Origin: Bacillota bacterium
Lineage (GTDB): Bacteria > Bacillota > Clostridia > Oscillospirales > Ethanoligenentaceae
Assembly: GCA_023391535.1 (NCBI GenBank)
Contig: JAEWAU010000123.1
Coordinates: forward strand, 1-36,320
Direction of reading: 5' to 3'
DNA: 36,320 nt
Positions 15,153 through 23,621 of this stretch are shown here, piece by piece (position 1 is the stretch's first letter; every line of letters starts with the position of its first letter). A program made the translations under genes and the position numbers. The notes under the pieces are model-generated. The model was not told the DNA's origin, did not search any database, and saw only the letters and a list, made by a program, of their open reading frames with translations.

Positions 15153-16091
15153 GTGGGAATCTTTTTAGGGATCGATACGAGCAACTATACGACCTCCGCG
15201 GCGCTGTACGACAGCGCGAGCGGGGAAATCCGCCAGGAGCGCAGGCTGCTCTCGGTAAAAAGCGGAGAAAAAGGCCTGCGCCAGAGCGAAGCCGTGTTCC
15301 AGCACGTCAAAGCGCTGCCGGAGCTGATGGAAGCCCTGCTGCGCGGGGAACATCCGCAGGCGGTTACCTGCTCCGCACGCCCGCGCGACGAAGAAGGTTC
15401 GTACATGCCTTGCTTTTTGGTGGGTGAGGGCGCCGCACGCTGCCTCGCGGCGGCGATGGACATCCCCTTCTTTGCGGTTTCCCATCAGGCGGGGCATGTG
15501 GCGGCCGCGCTGTTTTCCGCCGGGCGGCTCGATCTGCTCGGGCAGCGTTTTCTTGCGTTCCACGTTTCCGGGGGCACAACCGAGCTTCTGCTCTGCTCGC
15601 CGGGCAAGGGTGCGCGCGCTTTCTTCGTGGAGCGGATGGCCGCTTCGCTCGACCTCAAGGCCGGGCAGGCTGTGGACCGTGTGGGCCTGATGCTCGGCCT
15701 GCCGTTTCCCGCCGGGCCGGCGCTTGAGGCACTGGCTCTGCAAAGCGCGCGGCGCTTCCGGGTGAAGCCCACGATGAAAGGGTGCGACTGCTCGCTTTCC
15801 GGTTTGGAAAACCGCTGTGCCGAGTTGCACCGGCGCGGGCAAGCGGATTGCGACGTGGCGCTTTTCTGCCTGGAAAGCATCGGCGCGGCGCTCGCCGGCA
15901 TGGCGGACGCGGTGCTCGGCCGGCTGGGCGAGCCGCTTCCCTTTGTGTTTGCCGGCGGCGTGATGTCAAACTCCATTCTGCGCGGCGAAATGGGGCAGCG
16001 TTACAACGCCGTTTTTGCCGCCCCCGGCTTTTCTTCGGATAACGCCGCGGGCGTGGCGGTCCTCGGCGCGCTAAGCGTCAGGGGCGCTTGA
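15153..16091 (+). CDS. TsaD/Kae1-like (peptidase M22 family) protein
   Basis: A 312-aa actin-fold ASKHA protein of the TsaD/YgjD/Kae1 family. FLGIDTSNYTTSAAL is the N-terminal phosphate motif. The metal site HxxxH is intact in SHQAGHVAAAL, and FHVSGGTTELLL and FVFAGGVMSNS are the further nucleotide motifs. It is shorter than canonical TsaD (about 335-340) and lies between nusB and xseA, where Clostridia often have this paralogue. Bona fide TsaD usually sits with tsaB or elsewhere. It may be a paralogue without t6A activity, so no symbol is given. GTG 15153 is the only plausible start, with GGGAAGG 13 nt upstream. Confidence 0.8.
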   Translation: MGIFLGIDTSNYTTSAALYDSASGEIRQERRLLSVKSGEKGLRQSEAVFQHVKALPELMEALLRGEHPQAVTCSARPRDEEGSYMPCFLVGEGAARCLAAAMDIPFFAVSHQAGHVAAALFSAGRLDLLGQRFLAFHVSGGTTELLLCSPGKGARAFFVERMAASLDLKAGQAVDRVGLMLGLPFPAGPALEALALQSARRFRVKPTMKGCDCSLSGLENRCAELHRRGQADCDVALFCLESIGAALAGMADAVLGRLGEPLPFVFAGGVMSNSILRGEMGQRYNAVFAAPGFSSDNAAGVAVLGALSVRGA

Positions 16092-16133
16092 ACAAGGCCG
16101 CACGGGCCGGGGCGAAAGGATGTTTCAAAGAGC

Positions 16134-17426
16134 ATGAGCAGCGGTTTTGAAGTGCTGACGGTTTCCCAGCTCAACGCTTATGTGCGCGCGCAGCTCGACT
16201 GCGACCCCAGGCTGCGCAATCTGTTCGTGCGCGGCGAAATCTCCAACTTCGTCAACCACTACCGTTCCGGCCATTTTTATCTCTCGCTCAAGGATGAAAA
16301 TGCCGTGGTGCGGGCTGTGATGTTCCGCAGCAGTGCGCAGCGGCTGCGCTTCGAGCCGTGCAACGGGATGCGCGTCGTCGCCTTCGGGCGCGCGACGCTC
16401 TATGACCGGGACGGCCAGTTTCAATTTTATATCGACGATATGCAGCCCGACGGCGTGGGCGCGCTCCATGTGGCGTTCGAGCAGCTGCGGGACAAACTTG
16501 TGGCGCAGGGCCTTTTTGACGACAGCCGCAAAAAGCCGCTACCGCCCTATCCGGAGCGCATCGGCATCGTCACTTCTCCCACCGGCGCCGCGCTGCAGGA
16601 CATTCTCCATATTTTAAAGCGCCGCTGGCCGCTTGCCCGCGTATTGCTGTACCCCGTGCTGGTGCAGGGGGACGAGGCGCCGGGGCAGATCTGCCGGGGC
16701 ATCGACTATTTCAGCGAGCACCTGGCCGCGGACGTGGTAATCGTGGGGCGCGGGGGCGGCTCGCTTGAAGATCTGTGGGCCTTTAACAGCGAGGAAGTCG
16801 CCAAAAGCCTGGCGCGCTGCCGCGTACCCGTGGTTTCGGCCGTGGGGCACGAAACAGATACCACCATCGCCGATTTTGCGGCGGATTTGCGCGCGCCCAC
16901 GCCTTCCGCAGCGGCGGAGCTTGTTACGCCCGATGCCGACGAGGTGTGGGAGCGCGTTTCCGGTTTGCGGGTGGGGCTTTCCCACGCGGCGCACGCGGGC
17001 CTTGCAAATTGTTCGCAGCGGCTGGACGCAGCGCTTTCCTCCCGTGCGCTGCGCGAGCCGGCCGCATTGCTCGTGCCTTGCCGCGAAAGGCTGGAAACGC
17101 TTGGCGCGGGGCTTTCCCGCGCGGCCCGGCTGGCACTTTCGCGCGAGCAGGGCCACTTTGCCGCAAATGCCGCCAAGCTCGACGCGCTCAGCCCCCTGCG
17201 GGTTCTGGCGCGCGGCTACGCCATCGCGCTGGGGGAAACGGGCGTGCTGGCCACGTCGGAAGCACTTCGCCGGGAGGAGTGTTTTACCCTGCGCTTGCAG
17301 GATGGAACCGTTCCCTGCCGTGTGGACAAGCTCGCGGCGGAACGGGAAATTTCTCCGGGCCGGCCGGCGAAACCCACACGAATCTCCGCTAAAAATGCGG
17401 ATAAAAATCCGCATCAGAATTCATAG
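16134..17426 (+). CDS. xseA: Exodeoxyribonuclease VII large subunit
   Basis: XseA is the catalytic subunit of ExoVII, which degrades single-stranded DNA from both ends. It has 430 aa. The N-terminal OB-fold starts LTVSQLNAYVRAQLDCDP and contains RGEISNFVNHYRSGHFYLSL. The central nuclease domain has RIGIVTSPTGAALQDILHI, VIVGRGGGSLEDLWAFN, and AVGHETDTTIADFAADLRAP followed by TPSAAAEL. A coiled-coil region follows, ending with LARGYAIAL. The last 30 residues are a basic tail unlike the family and are partly encoded by an intergenic-type repeat at 17402-17483. ATG 16134 has GAAAGG 14 nt upstream, a long spacing. Confidence 0.95.
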   Translation: MSSGFEVLTVSQLNAYVRAQLDCDPRLRNLFVRGEISNFVNHYRSGHFYLSLKDENAVVRAVMFRSSAQRLRFEPCNGMRVVAFGRATLYDRDGQFQFYIDDMQPDGVGALHVAFEQLRDKLVAQGLFDDSRKKPLPPYPERIGIVTSPTGAALQDILHILKRRWPLARVLLYPVLVQGDEAPGQICRGIDYFSEHLAADVVIVGRGGGSLEDLWAFNSEEVAKSLARCRVPVVSAVGHETDTTIADFAADLRAPTPSAAAELVTPDADEVWERVSGLRVGLSHAAHAGLANCSQRLDAALSSRALREPAALLVPCRERLETLGAGLSRAARLALSREQGHFAANAAKLDALSPLRVLARGYAIALGETGVLATSEALRREECFTLRLQDGTVPCRVDKLAAEREISPGRPAKPTRISAKNADKNPHQNS

Positions 17427-17483
17427 AAAAAAGCTTTTGCCGCGGACTTTACCGGTGCGCGTTCGCACGAATTTTTAATCGGA
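17402..17483 (+). repeat. Structured repeat, family 2 copy 1
   Basis: The segment 17433-17483 matches 32511-32562. Identical blocks are GCTTTTGCCGCGGA, GCGCGTTCGCACGAATT and AATCGGA, with one short variable segment between the first two. A 5' arm (TCCGC, 17408-17412, preceded by As) can pair with GCGGA (17442-17446) followed by Ts. The 5' part overlaps the last codons of xseA. The rest fills the 132-nt gap before xseB. Confidence 0.6.
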
Positions 17484-17558
17484 TATCCGGTTCAAACGCA
17501 ACGTTTCGGTACGTTCCAATAGCTCCGGCCTCCGGGCACGGGAAAGGATGGCCTTGGG

Positions 17559-17816
17559 ATGAAAGGCGAAAAAAAAGGGACGACATTCGAGGCCGCAATG
17601 ACGCGGCTCGAGGAGATTCTGCGCCTGCTCGAAGACGGCGGCGCGCCGCTCGACCAGACGATGTCGCTTTACGAGGAGGGCGCGAAGCTGGCCGCGTTCT
17701 GCGCCAAAAAACTCGGAGAAGCGGAGCAGGTTGTGGAACAGCTCGATGCGTCCCTGCGCGCGGTAAACGCCCCCGCGGAAGCAGACGGCGGGAAGGGGCC
17801 GGAAGAAGATGCCTGA
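17559..17816 (+). CDS. xseB: Exodeoxyribonuclease VII small subunit
   Basis: XseB, 85 aa, is the small helical regulatory subunit that assembles on XseA. The core FEAAMTRLEEILRLLEDGGA then LDQTMSLYEEGAKL is a clear family match. The C-terminus is polar and variable. GGAAAGG (17541-17547) stands 11 nt before ATG 17559. The 3' end overlaps ispA by 8 nt. Confidence 0.95.
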   Translation: MKGEKKGTTFEAAMTRLEEILRLLEDGGAPLDQTMSLYEEGAKLAAFCAKKLGEAEQVVEQLDASLRAVNAPAEADGGKGPEEDA

Positions 17817-18711
17817 AGCAGAATTCAAGCGGCGCATGGAGCGCTATGTGGAGCTTACCAATAAAGCGCTGCAGCACGCCCTTCCGAAAGAAGAAGGCTT
17901 TTTGCAGCATCGCGTGCTCGAAGCCATGCGCTACAGCGTTTCCGCCGGAGGGAAGCGCATCCGCCCCATCCTCGTGCTGGAATTCTGCCGCGCCTGCGGA
18001 GGCGGGGAGGAGCTTTCGCTTCCGCTTGCCTGCGCCGTGGAGTTTGTGCATACCTATTCACTCATCCACGACGACCTGCCCTGCATGGACGACGACGATA
18101 CGCGCCGCGGGCAGCCGTCCTGCCACGTCCGTTTCGGCTACGCCACCGCGCTGCTGGCGGGGGACGCTTTGTTAAGCCTTGCATTTGGAACCGCTTTATG
18201 CAATAATAATCTCAGTCTGCGCTTTCCCAAGCGGGCGGCGCTCGCCGCGGGCGAACTCGCGCACGCGTCCGGCGCCGAAGGCATGGTGGGCGGGCAGATC
18301 ATCGACCTGGAATCGGAAGGGAAGCCCGTGGGCATCGAAACGCTGGAAGCGATGCACCGCGCCAAAACCGGCGCCATGATCGTGGCGGCGGCCAGAATGG
18401 GCTGCATCGCCGCTGGCGCGCCGGATGAGCTTTGCCGGGCCGCGGAAGAGTACGCCGGCCGCATCGGCCTTGCGTTTCAGATTGTGGATGATATTCTGGA
18501 CGCTTCCGGCGAAAGCGGCGGGCTCGGCAAGCCGGCGGGAAGCGACCTTGAAAACAACAAAACCACTTATGTAACCCATCTTGGCATCGACGAATCCCGC
18601 AAACTTGCGCAGAAGCTGACAGAGGACGCGCAGCTGCAGCTCCTTCCCTTTGGCCGGGAAGGCGATTTTCTCGCTTGGCTCGCGGAAAGCCTGATGCGGC
18701 GCGATCATTGA
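17809..18711 (+). CDS. ispA: Polyprenyl (farnesyl) diphosphate synthase
   Basis: A short-chain trans-prenyltransferase that condenses IPP with DMAPP and GPP to farnesyl diphosphate, feeding undecaprenyl and quinone synthesis. It has 300 aa. The first aspartate-rich motif is in LIHDDLPCMDDDDTRRG (Asp88 to Asp97). The second is in FQIVDDILDASGE (about 224-236). SAGGKRIRPILV carries the IPP-binding residues. Chain length (C15 versus C10) cannot be read with certainty. It overlaps xseB and stands near dxs, so isoprenoid genes cluster here as in many Firmicutes. Confidence 0.93.
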   Translation: MPEAEFKRRMERYVELTNKALQHALPKEEGFLQHRVLEAMRYSVSAGGKRIRPILVLEFCRACGGGEELSLPLACAVEFVHTYSLIHDDLPCMDDDDTRRGQPSCHVRFGYATALLAGDALLSLAFGTALCNNNLSLRFPKRAALAAGELAHASGAEGMVGGQIIDLESEGKPVGIETLEAMHRAKTGAMIVAAARMGCIAAGAPDELCRAAEEYAGRIGLAFQIVDDILDASGESGGLGKPAGSDLENNKTTYVTHLGIDESRKLAQKLTEDAQLQLLPFGREGDFLAWLAESLMRRDH

Positions 18712-18799
18712 TCCACCCCCGTTTTCCGGATCTGCCGCATCGAAAACGGTTCGGGAAGCGCAGTTTTTACCCGGAAACGCTGTAAAGGAAGTTGAGACG

Positions 18800-19246
18800 A
18801 TGCCTTTCATCCGCCACTTATTCCAGAACACGACCCTGATGGCCGCCGTATTGAGCTGGCTTCTGGCGCAGACGATAAAAACGCTCCTTACACTGATCCG
18901 AACAAGAAAATTCGATCCGGAGCGTCTGTTCGGCGCGGGCGGCATGCCCAGCGCGCACACGGCTATGGTGTGCTCCCTTGTGCTCTGCATCGGGCATTTT
19001 GCCGGGCCCGAATCTCCGCTGTTCGCGCTGAGTTTCTGTTTTGCCGGCGTGGTGATCTACGACGCGATGGGTATCCGCCGCGCGGCCGGGGAGCAGGCAA
19101 AGGTGATCAACCGCATGGTGGGTATCATGGAACAGGAAGGAACGGAGATCACGGAAAAGGATCTCAAAGAGTATCTCGGGCACACGCCGCTGGAAGTTTT
19201 GGGCGGCGTGATGCTGGGAACGCTTGTCGCCGTGGCCCTGCTCTGA
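18800..19246 (+). CDS. Divergent PAP2 family (DUF212) membrane protein
   Basis: A 148-aa integral membrane protein of the divergent PAP2 (acid phosphatase/vanadium-haloperoxidase-related) family, like B. subtilis YuiD. The signature GAGGMPSAHTAMVCSL (about 45-60) contains the SxH of PAP2 phosphatases, and VIYDAMGIRRAAGEQAKVIN follows. Three to four hydrophobic segments are visible. Placement between ispA and dxs suggests a lipid or isoprenoid-phosphate link, but the activity of this branch is not established. SD AAGGAAG precedes ATG 18800. Confidence 0.85.
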   Translation: MPFIRHLFQNTTLMAAVLSWLLAQTIKTLLTLIRTRKFDPERLFGAGGMPSAHTAMVCSLVLCIGHFAGPESPLFALSFCFAGVVIYDAMGIRRAAGEQAKVINRMVGIMEQEGTEITEKDLKEYLGHTPLEVLGGVMLGTLVAVALL

Positions 19247-19395
19247 TTTTCTGCGGATGGCCGTGCAGTTCTACATAAAGCCGGAAGCAGGCCGGGCGTC
19301 CGCTGGGATGGCCGGCTGCTTTCCGCAGTCCGGCGGCATTGCGGCTTACGGATTTGCCGGCTGCATTTGCGCGCAGACGTTCTTTGGGAGGATTA

Positions 19396-21309
19396 ATGGA
19401 AAACGACAGGCTATTAGACCATATCGACGCACCTTCGGATATAAAAAAACTTTCGTTTTCGCAGCTGGGCGACCTGTGCGCCGAAATCCGCGAGGAGCTG
19501 ATCCGAACGATTTCGAGCAACGGCGGGCATCTGGCCTCCAACCTGGGAACAGTGGAGCTTACGGTGGCGATCCACCGCATTTTCAATTCACCCAAGGACC
19601 AGATCGTGTGGGACGTGGGGCACCAGAGCTATACCCATAAACTCCTCACAGGCCGACGCGAGCGGTTCCACACCCTGCGGAAGGCGGGAGGAATCTCGGG
19701 TTTTCCCAAACCGTGCGAAAGCGAGCACGACGCGTTCGGGGCCGGGCACAGCAGCACTTCCATATCGGCGGCATGCGGCCTCGCGCGCGCAAAGGCGCTT
19801 GCGGGCGACGACGGCTATGTCGTGGCCGTCATCGGCGACGGGGCGCTCACGGGAGGCCTCGCGTACGAAGGGCTTAACAATGCCGGACGCAGCCGCGACC
19901 GTATCATCATCATTCTCAACGACAACAAGATGTCGATCTCCAAAAACGTGGGCGCCATGGCCCGGCATCTGACGCTGCTGCGGCTCAAGCCGTGGTATTT
20001 CCGCATCAAGGATATCGTGGAAAGCATTCTGCTGCATCTGCCCCCGCTGGGCGTTCATATCCGCAACGCGCTCGTCGCCTCCAAGTCGGCCATCAAAAAC
20101 GCCATCTACCACAGCACCATTTTTGAGGACATGGGCGTTCTGTACCTCGGCCCCGTGGACGGGCATGACATCCAGTCCCTGTCCCATCTGCTCGAACGGG
20201 CCAAGACGCTCCGGCGCCCTGTGCTCATCCATGCCATGACGGTGAAGGGCAAGGGATATTCCTTTGCGGAGAACGACCCCGGCGCATATCACGGCGTTTC
20301 GCGGTTCAATGTGGAAACCGGCGACCCCGTCACCCCCGCAAAAGGCAATTCCGCTTCGAGCCTGTTCGGGCACAACCTCTGCCTGCTGGCGCAGGCAGAT
20401 TCGCGCATCTGCGCCATCACGGCCGCAATGACCGACGGCACGGGGCTTACGGAGTTCTCGGAACGGTTCAGGCCCCGCTTTTTCGATGTGGGCATTGCCG
20501 AGGAGCACGCCACCGTTTTTGCGGCGGGGCTTGCCGCAAACGGTATGCTGCCGGTTTTCGCCGTCTATTCCACGTTTCTGCAGCGCGCATACGACCAGAT
20601 CGTACACGATGTGGCGCTGCAAAAGCTCAAGGTGGTTTTTGCGGTGGACCGTGCCGGCCTGGTGGGCGACGACGGAGAAACCCATCAGGGTATTTTCGAC
20701 GCTGCCTTTCTGAGCAGCGTGCCCGGCGTCACCGTGTTCAGCCCTTCCACGGCAGAAGAGCTGCAAAACGACTTGCATGCGGCGCTTTACGGCTGCGAGG
20801 GGCCTGCGGCCGTGCGCTATCCGCGCGGCGTGCTGGCGGAAGCGCCGAGAGATTTTCATCCCACCTTCGGAAACTACGATTTCTGGAGCCCGCTTCCGGA
20901 TGCGGAAATTTTGCTCGTCACTTACGGAAGGCTGTTTTTTGAAGCGGCGGAGGCGGTAAAACGTCTGGCGGAGCTTCATATCCGCGCAGCCGTTCTCAAA
21001 CTCAACCGCATCAAACCACTGGAGCCCGCCTGCTTTTCATTCTGCCTCCCGTTCAAAGACGTGTTATTCTTTGAAGAGGGAATCCGCTCGGGCGGCATCG
21101 GGGAGCATTTCGGCAGCCTCCTCGGCGAGCAGCCGTTTCAGGGCCGCTACCGCATCCATGCCATAGAGGACCGGTTCGTGCCGCAGGGCGACGTGCCGTG
21201 GCTGCTGGCGGAGCTGGGGCTTGACTGCGACGGGATGGTGAAAGCGGCTTTGGCAGCGCACAACGACGGCCGCGCCGCCCAGGCAAACGCCGCGTACAGG
21301 CGCAGCTGA
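19396..21309 (+). CDS. dxs: 1-deoxy-D-xylulose-5-phosphate synthase
   Basis: DXS condenses pyruvate and glyceraldehyde 3-phosphate, using thiamine diphosphate, to start the MEP isoprenoid pathway. It has 637 aa. The N-terminal domain has HLASNLGTVELTVAIHRIF, WDVGHQSYTHKLLTGR and the ThDP motif GDGALTGGLAYEGLNNAG ending near LNDNKMSIS. The transketolase-like middle domain has FDVGIAEEHATVFAAGLA with the catalytic Glu, and DRAGLVGDDGETHQG. The C-terminal transketolase domain follows. ATG 19396 has GGGAGGA at good spacing. The frame stays open upstream, but without an SD. Confidence 0.96.
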   Translation: MENDRLLDHIDAPSDIKKLSFSQLGDLCAEIREELIRTISSNGGHLASNLGTVELTVAIHRIFNSPKDQIVWDVGHQSYTHKLLTGRRERFHTLRKAGGISGFPKPCESEHDAFGAGHSSTSISAACGLARAKALAGDDGYVVAVIGDGALTGGLAYEGLNNAGRSRDRIIIILNDNKMSISKNVGAMARHLTLLRLKPWYFRIKDIVESILLHLPPLGVHIRNALVASKSAIKNAIYHSTIFEDMGVLYLGPVDGHDIQSLSHLLERAKTLRRPVLIHAMTVKGKGYSFAENDPGAYHGVSRFNVETGDPVTPAKGNSASSLFGHNLCLLAQADSRICAITAAMTDGTGLTEFSERFRPRFFDVGIAEEHATVFAAGLAANGMLPVFAVYSTFLQRAYDQIVHDVALQKLKVVFAVDRAGLVGDDGETHQGIFDAAFLSSVPGVTVFSPSTAEELQNDLHAALYGCEGPAAVRYPRGVLAEAPRDFHPTFGNYDFWSPLPDAEILLVTYGRLFFEAAEAVKRLAELHIRAAVLKLNRIKPLEPACFSFCLPFKDVLFFEEGIRSGGIGEHFGSLLGEQPFQGRYRIHAIEDRFVPQGDVPWLLAELGLDCDGMVKAALAAHNDGRAAQANAAYRRS

Positions 21310-21362
21310 TGCGAATCCTTGTTCGGGAACTTCGGTTCGTTGCGCGCAGCGGAGATTCGCAT
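21307..21362 (+). repeat. Intercistronic palindromic repeat, family 3 copy 1
   Basis: The element begins at the dxs stop codon (TGA 21307-21309). ATGCGAATC (21309-21317) pairs with GATTCGCAT (21354-21362). Inside is GAAC-TTCG-GTTC (21327-21338), a UUCG-capped mini-stem. It fills the dxs-tlyA gap. A similarly bounded element begins at another stop codon at 31138 on the opposite strand. Confidence 0.6.
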
Positions 21363-21382
21363 GAGATCATGGAGGAACAGCG

Positions 21383-22207
21383 TTGAGCGAAAAAAGACGG
21401 ATCGACCTTCTTTTGGTGGAAAAAGGGCTGGAACAGAGCAGGGAACGTGCCAAAGCGCTTGTGATGGCCGGCGAAGTGTTCGTGGGCGGGCAGCGCGTGG
21501 ATAAGCCCGGCGAAGAAGTGGATGCCGGCGCGGCGATCGAGGTACGCGGCGGGATTCCCTATGTCAGCCGCGGCGGGCTTAAGCTGGAAAAAGCCATGCA
21601 GGTGTTTCCTATCGATCTTTCGGGCCGGATCTGCATGGACGTGGGCGCCTCCACTGGCGGCTTTTCCGACTGTATGCTTCAAAACGGCGCCGCGCGCGTT
21701 TACGCGGTGGATGTGGGCTACGGTCAGCTTGCCTGGAAGCTCCGCACAGACGCCCGCGTGGTCAACCTGGAGCGCACCAACATCCGCAAGCTGGAGGCCG
21801 AACGCGTCCCGGATCGCATCGGGTTCTTTTCCGTGGACGTATCGTTCATCTCCCTCACGCTCGTGCTGCCCGTTATCAAAGAATTTCTCGCGCCCCGCGC
21901 GCAGGGTGTGTGCCTGATCAAGCCGCAGTTCGAGGTGGGAAAAGGCAAAGTGGGCAAGAAAGGCGTTGTCCGCGAACCGGAGCTTCATCGGGATTCCATC
22001 GCGAAAATAGCGGAGTTCGCCGTTTCACAGGGTTTTGAGATCGGCGGGCTGGATTATTCCCCCGTCAAGGGCCCGGAGGGCAACATCGAGTATCTGCTCT
22101 ATCTGGTTTGGCCTTCGGCGGGCGGCATCCTGCACGAAACGCTTTCGGAAAAGATCGCGGCGGTGGTGCGCGCTTCCCACGAAGAATTGGTGGGAACGCA
22201 AAAATGA
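21383..22207 (+). CDS. tlyA: TlyA family RNA methyltransferase
   Basis: A TlyA/YqxC family 2'-O-methyltransferase for rRNA cytidines, with a proposed haemolysin role in some pathogens. It has 274 aa. The N-terminal S4 domain (1-60) starts RIDLLLVEKGLEQSRERAK. The SAM-binding motif CMDVGASTGGFSDCML (about 88-103) and FFSVDVSFISLTLVLP belong to the FtsJ fold. LIKPQFEVGKGKVGKKGVVR is diagnostic. It starts at TTG 21383, supported by GGAGG seven bases upstream. Position between dxs and argR/recN matches B. subtilis yqxC. Confidence 0.93.
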   Translation: MSEKRRIDLLLVEKGLEQSRERAKALVMAGEVFVGGQRVDKPGEEVDAGAAIEVRGGIPYVSRGGLKLEKAMQVFPIDLSGRICMDVGASTGGFSDCMLQNGAARVYAVDVGYGQLAWKLRTDARVVNLERTNIRKLEAERVPDRIGFFSVDVSFISLTLVLPVIKEFLAPRAQGVCLIKPQFEVGKGKVGKKGVVREPELHRDSIAKIAEFAVSQGFEIGGLDYSPVKGPEGNIEYLLYLVWPSAGGILHETLSEKIAAVVRASHEELVGTQK

Positions 22208-22243
22208 AGCGGCTGCTGCAGGCGCGGAAAGACGGAGCGACAT

Positions 22244-23107
22244 ATGAATATTGCGGTGATTTCAAACCACGATAAAGACCCGGCGCTGCGGTATACGCGC
22301 CTGCTCTGCAGCCGGCTGCTGGAGCTGGGCGCAGCCGTGCAGGTGGAGAAGGCCGTGGCAAAGCACCTCGGGCTTCCGCTGCAGGGGACGGGCTGGAAAG
22401 AGCTTTTGCATGGAGCGGACGCCCTGATTGCGCTGGGGGGCGACGGCACCATTCTCCACGCCGCCAAGGAAGTGGTGGGTACCGGCATTCCCGTGCTGGG
22501 CGTAAATATCGGCCACCTCGGTTTCATGGCGGGCCTGGAGGCCGACGAGTTGGATTCCCTTGGGCGCCTGCTGCGCCGCGATTACGCCATCGACGACCGC
22601 ATGCTGCTCCGCGTAGAGGTTCGCCAGGGCTCGGGCGACCGGCAGGAAACCCATGTTTTTTCCGCGCTCAACGATGCGGTGATCTCCAAGGGCGCTCTTT
22701 CCCGCATCATCGATATTTCCCTCACCTGCAACGGCCAACCGTCCGGCAAATACCGGGCGGACGGCATTATCATTTCGACGCCCACGGGCTCCACGGCTTA
22801 TTCTCTTTCCGCGGGCGGCCCGGTGGTGGACCCTGTGCTGGAAAGCATCGAGATCACGCCCATCTGCCCCCATTCGCTCACCGCACGGAGTATTCTGTTT
22901 TCTCCGAGCACCGTAATCGGGCTCGTACCGGAGCGTCTGGAAGAGCGCGAGGTGTTCTTAACGGTGGACGGGCAGGAATCCGTCCGGCTCCACAGCCCCG
23001 TGGAAATCCGAATATTCCGCGCGGAAGAAAAGGTTCATTTTATCCGGTTTAAAAACGATTCTTTTTACGAAACGCTCTACACCAAATTTGCGGAAAGGGG
23101 GATTTGA
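22244..23107 (+). CDS. nadK: NAD kinase
   Basis: NadK phosphorylates NAD to NADP using ATP or polyphosphate. It has 287 aa. The catalytic GGDG motif lies at 65-68 (LIALGGDGTILHAA). NIGHLGFMA, LNDAVISKGALSRII and STPTGSTAYSLSAGGPVV are conserved. The N-terminus MNIAVISNHDKD is typical. ATG 22244 has GGAG about seven bases upstream. Its stop is four bases before the argR start, a likely translationally coupled pair. Confidence 0.96.
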   Translation: MNIAVISNHDKDPALRYTRLLCSRLLELGAAVQVEKAVAKHLGLPLQGTGWKELLHGADALIALGGDGTILHAAKEVVGTGIPVLGVNIGHLGFMAGLEADELDSLGRLLRRDYAIDDRMLLRVEVRQGSGDRQETHVFSALNDAVISKGALSRIIDISLTCNGQPSGKYRADGIIISTPTGSTAYSLSAGGPVVDPVLESIEITPICPHSLTARSILFSPSTVIGLVPERLEEREVFLTVDGQESVRLHSPVEIRIFRAEEKVHFIRFKNDSFYETLYTKFAERGI

Positions 23108-23111
23108 TGCC

Positions 23112-23579
23112 ATGAAGCAGAACAGGCTGGACCGGATTCTGGAAGTGATCCGCGAGCACGAAGTGGGCACGCAGGAAGAATTGCTCGCGCTGCTGAGGCA
23201 GGACGGCTATAACGTGACGCAGGCCACCATTTCGCGCGATATCAAGGCGCTGCGTTTGGTCAAAACGCTTTCGCACGGCGGAAACTATATTTACTCCTCG
23301 TCCAAGACCGATTCGAACGACCTTTCCTCCAAATTTGAATCGCTGCTCGGCGAATCCGCCATAAAAATCGATACCGTCTTTAACCAGATTGTGATAAAAT
23401 GTTATACAGGGCTTGCCAACGCGGTTTGCGCCACTCTGGATTCCCAGCATTTCGAAGGGATTGTGGGCACCATCGCGGGGGACGACACCATTCTGTTGAT
23501 TATGCGTTCCGAGCAGCACGCGCAGAACCTTTGCGCGCTGCTCCAGAAAAAGCTTTCCGCACAGCACGGCGATAAGTAA
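23112..23579 (+). CDS. argR: Arginine repressor ArgR
   Basis: ArgR is an arginine-responsive DNA-binding regulator of arginine metabolism. It has 155 aa. The winged-helix N-terminus has QEELLALLRQDGYNVTQATI followed by SRDIKALRLVK. The C-terminal hexamerisation and arginine-binding domain has AGDDTILLIMRSE, with the Asp pair that contacts arginine. ATG 23112 has GGAAAGGGGG with 9-nt spacing and was preferred over the upstream TTG at 23088 inside nadK. argR-recN adjacency is conserved in Firmicutes and says nothing about arginine genes nearby; none are in the window. Confidence 0.95.
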   Translation: MKQNRLDRILEVIREHEVGTQEELLALLRQDGYNVTQATISRDIKALRLVKTLSHGGNYIYSSSKTDSNDLSSKFESLLGESAIKIDTVFNQIVIKCYTGLANAVCATLDSQHFEGIVGTIAGDDTILLIMRSEQHAQNLCALLQKKLSAQHGDK

Positions 23580-23621
23580 CACGCGGCGGGCATGCCTTCG
23601 GCGAAAGGAATGGTCATTCAC

